Assembly (NCBI GenBank): GCA_003232965.1
Contig: QIKG01000183.1
Coordinates: 1-5,465, forward strand
DNA length: 5,465 nucleotides
Direction: 5' to 3'
Origin: Oceanospirillales bacterium
GTDB taxonomy: Bacteria; Pseudomonadota; Gammaproteobacteria; Xanthomonadales; SZUA-36
Below the pieces are notes generated by a model. It searched no databases, had not been told where the DNA came from, and worked only from the letters and a program-made list of their open reading frames with translations. The position numbers and the translations under genes were made by a program. Shown in pieces: positions 4,903 to 5,465 of this stretch. Numbering within the stretch: position 1 is the stretch's first letter; every line of letters starts with the position of its first letter.

Positions 4903-5465
4903 TGTCCAGTCACTGTTGACTGAGCAAAACCGGCGCTAGAAAACTACCCACACCACCGCAAACTAATAACCACGGAAACTTCATAGTCTCCCTCGGCGCA
5001 CTGTGTGCCTGGCTTGCACCACAGGCAGAGGATCTGGGCGTCGATATTTTCCCCGGTTATGCGGCATCCACCATACGCCTGAGGGCAGTGTTGGCGGAGT
5101 GATTATCGGCGATATGGGGGTTGCCACAGATGGCAGCCAGAAATCCAGTTATATGGAAGGCATTGAAATCCATGCGCCACTCACAGTGCTATCGGAAGGC
5201 TGTCGTGGGCACCTGAGCAAACAACTGATTCAAAAATTCAAACTCGATGCCAACGCTGACCCACAGACCTACGGCATCGGTATCAAAGAGCTCTGGCAAG
5301 TAAAACCGGGTAAAAGTCAGCCGGGCACGGTTGAACACAGTATCGGCTGGCCTTTGGATAAAAACACATACGGTGGCAGCTTTATTTACCACCTGGAAAA
5401 CGACCGCATTGCGGTAGGGTTTGTAAGCGGTTTGGACTACCCTGATCCGAATTTCCAGCCATGGG
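4903..5465 (+). pseudogene. 5'-truncated, frameshifted electron transfer flavoprotein-ubiquinone oxidoreductase
   Basis: ETF-QO passes electrons from ETF to ubiquinone at the inner membrane. Recognisable pieces are, in order, CPVT (4903-4914), LTEQN (4916-4930, after an apparent loss of about six codons), KLPTPPQ-NNHGNF and its extension to GVDIFPGYAAST (4941-5072), then after a frameshift at about 5073-5081 an open frame from EGSVGGVIIGDMG to the window end. The last part carries LSEGCRG, YGIGIKELWQV, IGWPLDKNTYGGSF and GFVSGLDY, all ETF-QO signatures. The N-terminal FAD-binding GxGxxG region is absent, its place taken by the transposase remnant. Very degraded matches may reach back to about 4866. 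The final 128 codons are clean, so decay looks recent or uneven. The iron-sulfur end would lie beyond the window. Confidence 0.88.

Noticed and set aside
4550..5392. Minus-strand frames at 4550-4735, 4716-4913 and 5189-5392
   Set aside because: They lie opposite the transposase and ETF-QO remnants, whose plus-strand translations match known families.
1..5465. CRISPR array, tRNA or rRNA gene
   Set aside because: There are no short regularly spaced repeats, and I saw no tRNA- or rRNA-like sequence on either strand.

Overview
The window looks like an accessory, decaying chromosomal stretch of a gammaproteobacterium. Base composition is moderate. The two decayed genes at the right end read like gammaproteobacterial proteins: an ETF-ubiquinone oxidoreductase and a HUH/Y1-type transposase of the kind common in Cellvibrio- and Alteromonas-like bacteria. 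The exact genus is a guess.

Layout from left to right. Positions 1-370 have no gene. They hold the surviving right half of a palindromic repeat (131-221), a lone repeat-end sequence (223-240) and a possible plus-strand terminator at 353-373. Three intact genes follow, all on the minus strand: an exported serine hydrolase of the class C beta-lactamase/esterase superfamily (371-1786), a small class I SAM-dependent methyltransferase (2014-2628), and an unusual membrane protein with an excisionase-like helix-turn-helix, one membrane span and a glycine-rich repetitive outer domain (2819-3907). Positions 3908-4351 have no gene but carry a promoter candidate and inverted repeats. Two plus-strand pseudogenes close the window: a truncated, frameshifted transposase (4352-4838) and a 5'-truncated, frameshifted ETF-QO (from about 4903, running off the window).

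The unifying element is a MITE-like repeat of 160-161 bp. It has 18-bp terminal inverted repeats, is palindromic almost end to end, and is flanked by 4-bp target duplications of the form YTAR. Full copies lie at 1816-1976 and 2670-2829, in opposite orientation, bracketing the methyltransferase. A third, partial copy lies beyond the hydrolase. The repeats shape the genes around them: one supplies the last codons and stop of the helix-turn-helix membrane protein, one creates a false 44-codon N-terminal extension on the hydrolase, and both arms carry outward promoter-like sequences that could drive the hydrolase and the methyltransferase.

No pathway joins the three intact genes. They look like separate cargo between repeat copies. 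The best candidate for something undescribed is the helix-turn-helix/membrane/repetitive-ectodomain protein, with the repeat family second.
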